Below, in pieces: positions 8,693 through 16,643 of a stretch of DNA of 64,000 nucleotides. The translations under genes and the position numbers were made by a program. Position 1 is the first letter of the stretch. Each line of letters begins with the position of its first letter. The notes beneath the pieces are model-generated. The model did not search any database. It saw only the letters and a program-made list of their open reading frames with translations, and was not told where the DNA came from. Source of the DNA: Olsenella sp. An290 (GTDB lineage: Bacteria > Actinomycetota > Coriobacteriia > Coriobacteriales > Atopobiaceae); contig NZ_NFIU01000008.1 in assembly GCF_002159535.1 (NCBI RefSeq), positions 1 through 64,000 of the forward strand, read 5' to 3'.

Positions 8693-10153
8693 CTAGTCCT
8701 TCCGCGGGAACGCCGCGGAGACCACGCTCCACGGCTCCACGTCCACGACCTCGGCCTCGTCGTAGCGGCGCAGCCACTCCTCGGGCACGAACTCGCGGCG
8801 CACGACGACCTCGCCGCCGTAGGTGCGGTACCACTCGGCGCTTGCCACGAGGTAGCCGTCCTTGCAGGCGTCCTCGCCCCAGCTGTTCTCGATCCGCCAG
8901 GCCTCGGGGCGCCCGTCCTCGCCGAGCTGCACGCCCTGGAAGGTCATGGCATGCGTGGTGCGGGTCTCGCGGTTGCGGAGCATGTCGGCGCGGCTCATGG
9001 AGAGGTCAACGCCAAAGAGCCCCTCGACGTCCATGGTGTCGCAGGCCAGGACCCCGGGGAAGTCCTCGAGGCGCCGCCCGAACTGCTGGGAGACGTCGCA
9101 GGCCATCCAGCACGGCACGCCGGCCCGAAGCGACGCCACCGCGGCGTCCTCGAGGACCTCGACGGGCACGTTGAACATGTGGATGGCGGGGCCCTCCGCC
9201 GCGGCCTCGGTGCGCAGCGGGTGGTAGATCCGCCCGAAGGGGTACTCGGGCAGGTCCACGTTCACGAGCTCGACGAAGTCGTCCGGGTCAAAGGGCACGT
9301 AGCGCTCGGCGAACTCGCGCGGCGTGATGCCGCGGTCCACGAGCATGCGCCGCGGCCCCCCGTCCGCTCCGTCGCGCTGGTCGGCGCGGTCGTCCCCCTC
9401 GACCTCCACGAGGCGCGCGGGGTCGACGGCGCAGTGCCGGCCCACCGGCAGCGCCACGTCGATCGTGCGGGGCGGCTCGCCGAGGCACACGGAGAGCACC
9501 TGGTGGCACTGGGCGACCATGCGGTCCTTCTCGGCGCGCAGCTCGTCTGTCCCGGCACCCTCGGCGGCCCGGCGGCGCAGCTCGCAGGCGCTCTTGCGGA
9601 AGAGGCGCTCGAGCTGGGCGTTCATCTGGTCGGCGTCCTTGGTGCAGGCGCTCTCCGGCATGGCGTCCTTGGGGACGAGGCCCCACTTGCGGATGATGCC
9701 CATGGCGGCCGGGTAGTAGCCGCCGTCGCCCATGGCGTGCTCGAGCAGGCCCGAGACCTCGCGCGACTCGACGGGCAGCGCGGCCGTCTCGATGATGCGC
9801 TCGAGTCCCACGTTGAACTTCTCGAGCTTGTCGTAGAAGAAGCCAAAGGCCTGGGAGAACTCGAAGTCGTCGACGTCGAGCAGGCGCATCGTGGCCGCGC
9901 GGGCCACGTTGAAGGCGGCGAACATCCAGCAGCGCCCGGAGTGGCGCTGGTTGGTGACCTTGCCGGTCCTGGGCCGGCTCACGCCAAAGGTGTCGCGGTA
10001 CGCGCGCATGGCGGTCACGCTGCGCGCGGCGGGAAGGACGTTGGCGGAGGTGACGGCGTTTCTCGCCACGCGGTTGGCGCGGTCCTTCGAGAAGGACGCC
10101 GTGAGCTCGTCGACTGCCTCGGGCGCGAGCGCGCCCGCACGGGTGTCTTCCAT
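8693..10153 (-). CDS. pepC: Aminopeptidase C (C1B cysteine peptidase, bleomycin hydrolase family), downstream copy
   Basis: Cytoplasmic cysteine aminopeptidase that removes N-terminal residues from peptides. The papain-like triad is complete: Cys75 in HSGRCWMFAAFN, His in TTHAMTFQGVQ, and Asn in RIENSWGED. At 486 aa it is longer than the usual ~445 because of an Arg/Asp-rich insertion around residues 245-270 (near GADGGPRRMLVDRG). GGAGGAC precedes the ATG. It lies nine bases downstream of a second pepC and shares its operon; the two differ widely in sequence, so this is an old duplication. Confidence 0.93.
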   Translation of the reverse strand: MEDTRAGALAPEAVDELTASFSKDRANRVARNAVTSANVLPAARSVTAMRAYRDTFGVSRPRTGKVTNQRHSGRCWMFAAFNVARAATMRLLDVDDFEFSQAFGFFYDKLEKFNVGLERIIETAALPVESREVSGLLEHAMGDGGYYPAAMGIIRKWGLVPKDAMPESACTKDADQMNAQLERLFRKSACELRRRAAEGAGTDELRAEKDRMVAQCHQVLSVCLGEPPRTIDVALPVGRHCAVDPARLVEVEGDDRADQRDGADGGPRRMLVDRGITPREFAERYVPFDPDDFVELVNVDLPEYPFGRIYHPLRTEAAAEGPAIHMFNVPVEVLEDAAVASLRAGVPCWMACDVSQQFGRRLEDFPGVLACDTMDVEGLFGVDLSMSRADMLRNRETRTTHAMTFQGVQLGEDGRPEAWRIENSWGEDACKDGYLVASAEWYRTYGGEVVVRREFVPEEWLRRYDEAEVVDVEPWSVVSAAFPRKD

Positions 10154-10162
10154 GTCCTCCTC

Positions 10163-11521
10163 CTAGCGCGCGCGGGCGAGCGAGCCCATGGGGTCCCAGG
10201 GCGCGAGCACGCGGGCCTCCTCGGTCTCGTAGATGGCGCGCTCGTCGTCCGTCAGGTACTTCTTGTCAACGACGACCTGGTAGACGTACTCGTCGAACCA
10301 GGGGTCGGAGAGGGTGTCAAAGCCGTTGCGGCCGTGCTCTGCGCCCCAGCTGTTCTCCACCTTCCAGAGCGTGGGCCGCCCCTCGGCGTCGAGGTTCACG
10401 CCCTCGAGGACCATCGCGTGGGTCATGAGGGACTCGCCGTAGTCCAGGCGCTCCGCGCGGTCCATGCAGCCCTCGACCTCAAAGCCAAAGAGCGCGTCGA
10501 CGTCCAGCGCGGCCGTGTCCATGATGCCCTCCTCGCGCAGGTAGCTCTGGCCCACGTCGCAGCCAAACCACACGGGCAGGTCGTCGCGCAGCTGCGCGAT
10601 CGCGCACTCCTTGAGGCGCTCGATCGGAAGGTTGAGGTAGCGCACGCCGCCGTCCTCCACCACGTTGCCCAGGCGGCTCACGGTGTAGGCGTGGCCGAAG
10701 GGCTTGTCGGCGGTGGGGGCGGAGATGAGGCTCACGTAGTCGTCCACGTTCATGCCCACGGCGGTCTCGAAGAACGCCGCGGGCGTGAAGGTGCCGGAGA
10801 GCGCCAGCTTGTCGTTCTTGTCGCGAAGGCGCACCTCGAAGGTTGCAGGCGGCTCGCCGAGGCAGGTGACGAGGAGGTGGTAGACCTCGCCCATCATCTC
10901 CTTCTTCATCTCCTCGAGCTCCCCGCGCGCCACGCCGGCCTCGGCGCTCTGGCGCAGGCGCTTGGCGGCGCCGCGCAGGTAGCGCGTGAGGTAGGTGTCC
11001 ATCTCGCGCGTGTTGCGCGAGCAGGCGGTCTCGGGCATGGCCTCCTTGGGCACCACGCCATACTTCCTGACGAGGCTCCTGAACATGTCCCACTGCCCGC
11101 CGTCGCCCACGGGGTCGGCGAGCAGGTAGCTCACGAGGCGGCCGTCCAGCGGCTCGCCCAGCGTGTCGAGGACGTTCTCGAAGAACCAGTTGCTCTTCTC
11201 GAGCTTGTCCCAGAAGAGGGGGTAGGCCTGGCTGAGCTCGAAGGTCTTGAGGTTGTACTTCTTGATGACGCGGTAGCGCATGGTGTTGAGGCTCGCGAAC
11301 ATCCAGCAGCGGCCGGACCGCTCCTGGTTGCAGCGCTCGCCCTGCGTGACCTCCACGTCAAAGGTGAGGGCGTTTCTGGCCACGCCCTCGGGCACGCGCG
11401 CGGCGTCGCGGATGCCGCTTGAGCTCACGGCGTTCTTGGCGACGACGTTGGCGCGCTCAGAGAAGAACTCCTCGTGCGCGCAGGCGAGGTCGTCGGGGGT
11501 GACGGATGCCATCTCGTCCAT
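10163..11521 (-). CDS. pepC: Aminopeptidase C (C1B cysteine peptidase), upstream copy
   Basis: First gene of a two-gene pepC operon. The catalytic residues are Cys72 in ERSGRCWMFASLN, His in LMTHAMVLEGVN and Asn in KVENSWGAE. I chose the ATG at 11521 (452 aa) because GGGAGG lies ten bases upstream; the longer open frame adds ten residues that start before this site. The length matches C1B aminopeptidases. With its paralogue 9 bases downstream it suggests peptide scavenging, fitting the pyroglutamyl-peptidase and serine-catabolism genes elsewhere in the window. Confidence 0.94.
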   Translation of the reverse strand: MDEMASVTPDDLACAHEEFFSERANVVAKNAVSSSGIRDAARVPEGVARNALTFDVEVTQGERCNQERSGRCWMFASLNTMRYRVIKKYNLKTFELSQAYPLFWDKLEKSNWFFENVLDTLGEPLDGRLVSYLLADPVGDGGQWDMFRSLVRKYGVVPKEAMPETACSRNTREMDTYLTRYLRGAAKRLRQSAEAGVARGELEEMKKEMMGEVYHLLVTCLGEPPATFEVRLRDKNDKLALSGTFTPAAFFETAVGMNVDDYVSLISAPTADKPFGHAYTVSRLGNVVEDGGVRYLNLPIERLKECAIAQLRDDLPVWFGCDVGQSYLREEGIMDTAALDVDALFGFEVEGCMDRAERLDYGESLMTHAMVLEGVNLDAEGRPTLWKVENSWGAEHGRNGFDTLSDPWFDEYVYQVVVDKKYLTDDERAIYETEEARVLAPWDPMGSLARAR

Positions 11522-11638
11522 AGTCGGTACCTCCCGTTCGTCGGTCAACAAACGCGTTCGAGCATAGCACTCATGGCAGGCGCGACCGGCCGCCCGTCGC
11601 GTTTTTCAGCTTCTGTCGGGGGCGTCGGGTCGGGCTGC

Positions 11639-11644
11639 TAGAAT
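11639..11644 (+). promoter_or_regulatory. Probable extended -10 promoter of the CCA-adding enzyme gene
   Basis: TGCTAGAAT (extended -10) lies 36 bases before the start codon. It is followed by GGCGAGAAGAACCT, a motif that recurs in other intergenic regions of the window. Confidence 0.45.
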
Positions 11645-11679
11645 TTGGCGAGAAGAACCTGGAGCGGGGAGGGGGCCAC

Positions 11680-13071
11680 ATGGACGCGACGGAGGCGAGG
11701 CTCGCCCGAGAGCTGCCCGGCTACGCCCGACGCGTGCTCGGCGCCCTCGAGGCCGCGGGGCACGAGGCCTGGGTCGTGGGCGGCTGGGTGCGCGACGCGC
11801 TGCTCGGTCGCCCCGGGCATGACGTCGACGTGACCACGGCGGCCCCGTGGCGGGAGACCGCGGCCGTGCTGCGCGCGGCGGGGATGACCGTCCACGAGAC
11901 GGGCACGGCGCACGGGACGGTCACCGCCGTCGTGGAGGGGCGCCCGGTGGAGACGACCACCTACCGCGTGGAGGGCTCCTACTCCGACCGCCGCCACCCC
12001 GACGAGGTGCGCTTTGTGACGGACGTGCGCGAGGACCTCGCCCGGCGCGACTTCACCGTGAACGCCATGGCCTTCCATCCCGAGCGCGGGCTGCTCGATC
12101 CCTTTGGGGGGCGCGAGGACCTTGCGGCACGGGTGATCCGTGCGGTGGGGGAGCCGCGGCTGCGCTTTGAGGAGGACGCGCTGCGCGTGCTCCGGGCGGT
12201 GCGGTTTGCGTGTCGCCTTGGGGCGAGGATCGAGCGCGGGACGCAGCGGGCCCTTGACGCGTGCGCCCCGGGCCTCGCCGCCATCGCGTCAGAGCGGGTG
12301 GGGCAGGAGATGGACGGCATCCTCGCCACCGGGCGCGTGGCCTGGGCGCTTCGCCACGAGTTCGCGGTGATGCGCGCGGCCGTGCCCGAGCTCGCCCCCA
12401 TGGAGGGCTTTGACCAGCGGAGCCCCTATCACGCCTACGACGTGCTCGAGCATACCGCCCGGGTCTGCGCGGGCGTGGAGGAGGCGACGGGAGGGCTGCC
12501 CTCCCCGGCGCTTCGCTGGGCCGCGCTGCTCCATGACGTGGCCAAGCCGGCGTGCTGGAGCGTTGACGACGGTGGGCGCGGCCACTTCTTCGGGCACCCC
12601 GGGGAGGGCGCGCGCGTCACGCGACGGGTGATGGGGAGGCTCGCCCTGCCCAGGGAGGTGGTTCGGGCCGCCGCGGCGCTCGTGCTGCTGCACGACTTCG
12701 AGCTGCGCCCGACGCCGTCGTCGACGCGCCGGATGCTCTCGGAGCTGGAGGCCGCGGCGCCGGGGCAGGCGCGGCCGCTTGCGTTTGCCCTGCTCGACCT
12801 CAAGCGGGCGGACGCGCTGGCCAAGGCGCCCGCGTGCCGGGGCTACGCGGCGGAGCTCGACGCCATGAGCGCGGCGCTGCGCCGCGAGCTGGCCGGCGGC
12901 GGCGTGTGGCGCGTGCGCGACCTTGCCGTGAGCGGGGCGGACGTCATCCGGGAGCGCGGGATCGAGCCGGGGCCAGGCGTGGGCATGGTGCTCGCGCAGC
13001 TGCTCGAGGCCGTGAAGGCGGACGAGGTCCCCAACGACCGCGAGGCGCTGCTCGCCTGGCTGCGGTGGTAG
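11680..13071 (+). CDS. cca: CCA tRNA nucleotidyltransferase / poly(A) polymerase family with HD domain
   Basis: Class II nucleotidyltransferase that builds or repairs the tRNA 3' CCA end. The active-site motif VVGGWVRDALLGR is followed by the metal-binding Asp pair in GHDVDVTT, and RRDFTVNAMAF is the next family block. A C-terminal HD domain is present, with HTARVC and LLHDVAKPAC (around residues 265-290). At 463 aa the length fits the bacterial Cca with HD. GGGAGGGGG lies five bases before the ATG. The tRNA cluster follows 186 bases downstream. Confidence 0.92.
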   Translation: MDATEARLARELPGYARRVLGALEAAGHEAWVVGGWVRDALLGRPGHDVDVTTAAPWRETAAVLRAAGMTVHETGTAHGTVTAVVEGRPVETTTYRVEGSYSDRRHPDEVRFVTDVREDLARRDFTVNAMAFHPERGLLDPFGGREDLAARVIRAVGEPRLRFEEDALRVLRAVRFACRLGARIERGTQRALDACAPGLAAIASERVGQEMDGILATGRVAWALRHEFAVMRAAVPELAPMEGFDQRSPYHAYDVLEHTARVCAGVEEATGGLPSPALRWAALLHDVAKPACWSVDDGGRGHFFGHPGEGARVTRRVMGRLALPREVVRAAAALVLLHDFELRPTPSSTRRMLSELEAAAPGQARPLAFALLDLKRADALAKAPACRGYAAELDAMSAALRRELAGGGVWRVRDLAVSGADVIRERGIEPGPGVGMVLAQLLEAVKADEVPNDREALLAWLRW

Positions 13072-13191
13072 GGAAGGCTGCCGGCACGCGGGCGCCCGCG
13101 TGGCGGCCCGTTGCCTCGGAGCGCGGGAGACGCGTGGCCACGGCTTCCATGGTCACTCGTTCCACGGTCACAACTTCTCCAAAAAAATGAG

Positions 13192-13220
13192 TTGCACACG
13201 AGGGGCCAATGCCGTATAGT
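13192..13220 (+). promoter_or_regulatory. tRNA cluster promoter
   Basis: TTGCAC (13192-13197) and TATAGT (13215-13220) are separated by exactly 17 bases and precede tRNA-Gln by 36 bases. Confidence 0.75.
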
Positions 13221-13256
13221 GTTTCTCCGCGCTGAGAGGCGCAAGAAATGGCAAAT

Positions 13257-13330
13257 TGGGACTTCGTCTAGTGGTAGGACAACGGATTCTGGTTCCGTCA
13301 GCGGGAGTTCGACTCTCTCAGTCCCAGCCA
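13257..13330 (+). tRNA. tRNA-Gln (anticodon CUG)
   Basis: A 74-nt gene with acceptor stem TGGGACT/AGTCCCA, anticodon loop TTCTGGT, T-arm GGGAGTTCGACTCTCTC and an encoded CCA end. Confidence 0.95.
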
Positions 13331-13353
13331 TTTGCCTTCTCAATTGCATATGT

Positions 13354-13430
13354 GGCCCGTTCGTCTAGCGGTTCAGGACGCCGCCCTCTCAAGGCGGAGA
13401 TCACCAGTTCGAATCTGGTACGGGCTACCA
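13354..13430 (+). tRNA. tRNA-Glu (anticodon CUC), first copy
   Basis: A 77-nt gene with acceptor stem GGCCCGT/ACGGGCT, anticodon loop CTCTCAA, T-arm CCAGTTCGAATCTGG and an encoded CCA. It is identical to the copy three bases downstream. Confidence 0.95.
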
Positions 13431-13433
13431 TTT

Positions 13434-13510
13434 GGCCCGTTCGTCTAGCGGTTCAGGACGCCGCCCTCTCAAGGCGGAGATCACCAGTTCGAATCTGGTA
13501 CGGGCTACCA
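13434..13510 (+). tRNA. tRNA-Glu (anticodon CUC), second copy, rebuilt by the integrated element
   Basis: Identical to the first copy over 77 nt. The 3' part (13464-13510) is the attL copy of the 48-bp direct repeat, so its 3' half probably comes from the element while its 5' half is chromosomal. The tRNA remains intact and gains an element-supplied terminator. Confidence 0.95.
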
Positions 13511-13511
13511 A
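13464..13511 (+). repeat. attL: direct repeat within tRNA-Glu
   Basis: A 48-bp sequence (anticodon loop to CCA plus one A) identical to 44642-44689. It marks the left junction of the element. Confidence 0.93.
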
Positions 13512-13519
13512 CAAGACCG

Positions 13520-13556
13520 CAGGTCAGGGGATACGTCCTCTGGCCTGTTTTCTTTT
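13520..13556 (+). terminator. Terminator after tRNA-Glu, supplied by the element
   Basis: An 11-12-bp stem with two G-U pairs and the loop TACG is followed by GTTTTCTTTT. It replaces the original tRNA terminator now found beyond attR at 44699-44737. Confidence 0.8.
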
Positions 13557-13580
13557 GAAGCCTCATCTCTCCTCCTTCGT

Positions 13581-13630
13581 GGGACACAATCTGGACACAA
13601 CGGGGACCGGGACACAATCCGGGACGCAAT
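13581..13630 (+). repeat. Four GGGACACAAT-like repeats, candidate integrase arm sites (left)
   Basis: Copies at 13581-13590, 13592-13600 (TGGACACAA), 13609-13618 and 13621-13630 (GGGACGCAAT) lie between attL and the integrase. The same motif occurs twice beside attR at 44505-44525. Arm-type sites at both ends are expected for tyrosine integrases. Confidence 0.6.
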
Positions 13631-13634
13631 CGCC

Positions 13635-14945
13635 TTAGACCGCGACCCTGAGAGTTCCTTCCTGCCTTGCCTGCTCGCTCGGCGTTTCGGAGAACAGGCT
13701 GCCGATGAGCTGAGCCGCCTGGGCGTCATTCTCGGGCAGCGCGTGGGCGTAGAGGTTCATCGTCAGGGTCGCCGAGGCGTGGCCGAGCCGGTGCTGGACG
13801 GTCTTCATGTCCATGCCGCCGGCGACGAGCTGCGTTGCCTGGGTGTGCCTGAGCTCATGGAACTTCAGGCCCTCGAAACCGTGGGCCTTCGTGAAGGACC
13901 GCCACCAGCGCGAGAAGTTCGTCGGGGCGATGAGGCCGCCTTTGTCGTTGCAGCAGACGGGTGTGTCCCTCGTCTGGTCGAGCGACAGAATGGCGAGCTC
14001 TTCTCGCTGGAACTGCTTCCACCGCCTCAGGTGCTCTATGGTCTTCTCGTCCACGGCGATGACGCGCTTCCCCGCCTCGGTCTTGGGCTCCTTCACCTCA
14101 CCGTAGGTCGTGACCGACTGGGTGACGCGGATGGTTCCCCGTGCGAAGCTGATGTGGCCCCACGTGAGACCCAGGACCTCTCCGCGTCGCATGCCGGTTG
14201 CGAGACCGATGCGTGCCGCCATGACGTTGCCGATGCTGGACAGGCCTCGCAGGTAGCTCCGCTCCGAGGTGTCGCCGCGCTTCTCCTGCCGTTCCTCGAT
14301 GGCGTCGCGGGACGCATACGCCTCGTCCTCTGCCTCGTCGATGGTCGCGAGCAGCTGACGTGCCTCGGCGGTGGTGAGGGAGCGGCGGTCCGGTGTGTCG
14401 CATCGCGGCGCCTTGACCTTCTCGGCGGGGTTGCGCAGGATGAGGTCGTAGTCCACGGCACGCGAGAGGATCTGCTTGAGCAGCTTGTGGATCATGTTCA
14501 TGGTGGTGCCGCTGCACTTGCCCTTCTCCTCCGTCTTGTCCCAGCGCATCTTCATGTAGAGCCCCTCGATGGTCTGGGCAGTGATGTCGCGAAGCCTGAT
14601 GGCCCCAATGTAGGAGCACATGTCCTCGATGATGGTGCGCTCCCGGCGCAAGCGCGTCTTGCTGATCTCTGCCGCCGTCTCGCGAGCTTGCTGCCATTGC
14701 TCTGCGAACTCGGCGAAGGTCATCTTGTCGGCGTTGGCCGAGAGACCGTTCTCGAGGTCTGCCTTGAGTTGGTCGCGCAGCTTGCAGGCGTCGGACTTGG
14801 TTCCCTTGATGTTTCTTGAGACCACGTCGCGCTTGCCGGTGATAGGGTTCGTACCGAGGTCGATGCGGACCTTCCAGTGCTTAGGGGCGTAGCTGGTTCC
14901 GTCGGGCTTCTTTACCTCCGTAATGCTTCCGTCTCCTTTTGCCAT
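13635..14945 (-). CDS. int: Tyrosine recombinase (phage integrase)
   Basis: Catalyses site-specific insertion into and excision from tRNA-Glu. The N-terminal arm-binding domain is followed by a SAM-like core-binding domain (about 65-170) and a catalytic domain with Arg in ATGMRRGEVLGLTW, the His-x-x-Arg motif HELRHTQATQL, LGHASATLTMNLYAH and the Tyr nucleophile in NLYAH. I prefer the ATG at 14945 (436 aa) because AGGAGG is eight bases upstream; the ATG at 14954 is only three bases from it. It is the first gene inside attL and is read toward attL, like most tRNA integrases. Confidence 0.95.
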   Translation of the reverse strand: MAKGDGSITEVKKPDGTSYAPKHWKVRIDLGTNPITGKRDVVSRNIKGTKSDACKLRDQLKADLENGLSANADKMTFAEFAEQWQQARETAAEISKTRLRRERTIIEDMCSYIGAIRLRDITAQTIEGLYMKMRWDKTEEKGKCSGTTMNMIHKLLKQILSRAVDYDLILRNPAEKVKAPRCDTPDRRSLTTAEARQLLATIDEAEDEAYASRDAIEERQEKRGDTSERSYLRGLSSIGNVMAARIGLATGMRRGEVLGLTWGHISFARGTIRVTQSVTTYGEVKEPKTEAGKRVIAVDEKTIEHLRRWKQFQREELAILSLDQTRDTPVCCNDKGGLIAPTNFSRWWRSFTKAHGFEGLKFHELRHTQATQLVAGGMDMKTVQHRLGHASATLTMNLYAHALPENDAQAAQLIGSLFSETPSEQARQEGTLRVAV

Positions 14946-15006
14946 TACATTCACCTCCTTGGTTGGCGAGCGTCGTGAGCAGGTCTTTTGCTATTCCATC
15001 ACGCCC

Positions 15007-16089
15007 CTATGGGGCGGGGTGGGCATTGATGGTGATTTCATTTCTACTGAGCATTCGTTCAGCGGTTGTAACAGCTATGCCAGCTGCAGCGGATGCCTCC
15101 TTTAGATTCATGTGCTCCTCGTTTACGAGATGGGCAAATCTGAGGGCTCGTTTGTACTTCCGCTTGCACGTATCGTTGCAATACTGACGTTTCGACCCAC
15201 GCTCTTTTGTAACGATGATGGGAAGCCCGCACGCCTTGCACCTCGTTACGCGAGAATCGCGGAAGGTCTCTGTAAGGCAGAGCCAGAACGAGGTGAAGTT
15301 TGTGTCTGCTTGTGGTGCAAGTATCCCGTCTCGTGTTTGAATCCGAAGGCCCTGAATGCACGGGCGGATAATCATGTCTATAAAGAAGAGTGCTCTTTGG
15401 GGACCATATGAAATCTCTTTTCTGAGATTGCCTCCAAAGAAGGACATGACAGGGTAACGCTTGCTCGGATCTAGGGACGAAGCCATCTCTCGCTGGCTAA
15501 AGAGGTAGAGCTTCTGTTTTTGAATCTGGTGGGCTGGGGCAAAGGACAGTGCGACATGGGGACAGAAGAAGGATCCATCTGAATCTAGGTACCCCATTTT
15601 GATGAGATCGTCATCGCTTAACCCATGGTCTTTAAACTCGGCGTAGAGGCTCTTCTCTGCGGCTTCGCAGTGGTTGGTACCTCTAATGACGCGGGATAGG
15701 GTGTTTGAAGAAGCCAGGAAGTTGAGATCAGCGCTCTCGTGGTTCTCGGTGCCACCTCTCCCGAATCTAACGCCAAGGTTTTCAAAGTTCTCCTTGGAGC
15801 ATGCGTCATCATCAACGAGCCGCTTGAGGGTGAGAACCAATAGGATGAGCGCCCGCGTGTCGGACACCGCCTTTAGCTCATCATCAAAATCAGGGTGCTC
15901 CCAACTTTTTCTCCAGCTCATGAATGGAAACCATTGGGCGGTGAACTCCCTGAGCTTGCTCGGAGAATCAGCATTTATAAGCTCGTTGAGGGCATCCTCA
16001 TCAGGGGTTTTAACTCCGCGTCTTGTTCCGGTCTCTTCATCAAAGTCAATCCACTGGCGATGAAGTGTTATCTCAGTAAATGCGTTCAT
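15007..16089 (-). CDS. Unknown protein with C-terminal zinc finger and HTH-like end
   Basis: A 360-aa protein of low GC compared with the chromosome. The first ~280 residues show no motif I recognise. Near the C-terminus a C-x2-C...C-x3-C cluster is visible (CKACGLPI and RQYCNDTCKRKYK), resembling a treble-clef or CGNR-type zinc finger, followed by a helix-turn-helix-like stretch (NLKEASAAAGIAVTTAERML). I start it at the ATG at 16089, after AAAGGGG; the longer frame is less likely. It is divergent from the XRE gene, the usual place of a lysogeny regulator or early accessory gene. A DNA-binding role is inference. Confidence 0.75.
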   Translation of the reverse strand: MNAFTEITLHRQWIDFDEETGTRRGVKTPDEDALNELINADSPSKLREFTAQWFPFMSWRKSWEHPDFDDELKAVSDTRALILLVLTLKRLVDDDACSKENFENLGVRFGRGGTENHESADLNFLASSNTLSRVIRGTNHCEAAEKSLYAEFKDHGLSDDDLIKMGYLDSDGSFFCPHVALSFAPAHQIQKQKLYLFSQREMASSLDPSKRYPVMSFFGGNLRKEISYGPQRALFFIDMIIRPCIQGLRIQTRDGILAPQADTNFTSFWLCLTETFRDSRVTRCKACGLPIIVTKERGSKRQYCNDTCKRKYKRALRFAHLVNEEHMNLKEASAAAGIAVTTAERMLSRNEITINAHPAP

Positions 16090-16109
16090 TGACACCCCTT
16101 TAATCATTC

Positions 16110-16159
16110 TTATCAAGGGAAATGACACCCGTATAATAGATGTATACGGTGACATACGT
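16110..16159 (+). promoter_or_regulatory. Promoter and possible operator of the early operon
   Basis: TTATCA (16110-16115) and TATAAT (16132-16137) are 16 bases apart. An imperfect inverted repeat, ATGTATAC...ACATACGT, covers 16140-16159 over the start site, where a repressor would act. Confidence 0.6.
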
Positions 16160-16182
16160 CAACACCAAAAGGAAGGTGAATC

Positions 16183-16392
16183 ATGGAGTTGACCAAGGAA
16201 CAGATCACTGCAAGGCGGGAGAGACTCGGCCTGTCGAAGTCCGCCTTTGGGCGGGAGTCGGGGCTGCACGTCTCCACGATCTCTCAGATTGAGAACGGCC
16301 ATCTCGTCCCGTATCCCGGGCAGGTCAAGAAGATGCTCGCTGCGTTCGAGCGACTCGAGGCGAAGGAGCGTCTCCAGAAGGTGGCGTCGTAG
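16183..16392 (+). CDS. Cro/CI-type (XRE) helix-turn-helix regulator
   Basis: A 69-aa protein that is essentially one HTH domain: ITARRERLGLSKSAFGRESG is helix 1-2 and HVSTISQIENG the recognition helix. GGAAGGTG lies seven bases before the ATG. It is the first gene of the rightward operon (XRE, excisionase-like, PrimPol) and is well placed to act as a Cro-like switch on the divergent promoter region. No peptidase or oligomerisation domain is present, so it is probably not a full CI repressor. Confidence 0.9.
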   Translation: MELTKEQITARRERLGLSKSAFGRESGLHVSTISQIENGHLVPYPGQVKKMLAAFERLEAKERLQKVAS

Positions 16393-16394
16393 CC

Positions 16395-16643
16395 ATGGGG
16401 CGTAACCATCCAGTTTGCCAGTCCGGTTCGGATGGAGCGGCTCCAGGGTCATCTGTTGAGATCTTCTCGGCATACCCCGACCTGCTGACACCCGCGCATA
16501 TTTCGGAACTGACCGGGTTCACGGTTGAGTACGTGCGAAAGCTCTGTCGAGAGCACAAGATCCCCGCCGTGCAGGTGGGCGGCAGACAGTGGTTCGTGCC
16601 GAAGCCGCGATTCGTTGAGTATGTGATGGGCGGTGGCGCATGA
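16395..16643 (+). CDS. Excisionase-like winged-helix DNA-binding protein
   Basis: An 82-aa protein whose C-terminal half reads LTPAHISELTGFTVEYVRKL then IPAVQVGGRQWFV. This is the MerR-like HTH_17/excisionase pattern, with a helix-turn-helix followed by a wing. The N-terminal ~30 residues look unstructured. It starts two bases after the XRE stop, and its stop overlaps the PrimPol start (ATGA). Such proteins either bend DNA for integrase during excision or activate satellite genes as AlpA does; the sequence cannot separate these roles. Confidence 0.8.
   Translation: MGRNHPVCQSGSDGAAPGSSVEIFSAYPDLLTPAHISELTGFTVEYVRKLCREHKIPAVQVGGRQWFVPKPRFVEYVMGGGA

Noticed and set aside
8540-11422. 960-codon plus-strand open frame
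   Set aside because: It is antisense to the two pepC genes, which have complete catalytic motifs. Long open antisense frames are expected at this GC content.
13354-13430. First tRNA-Glu copy as the attachment site
   Set aside because: The element DNA begins after the second copy, and attR shares one extra base (A after CCA) with the second copy but not with the first.
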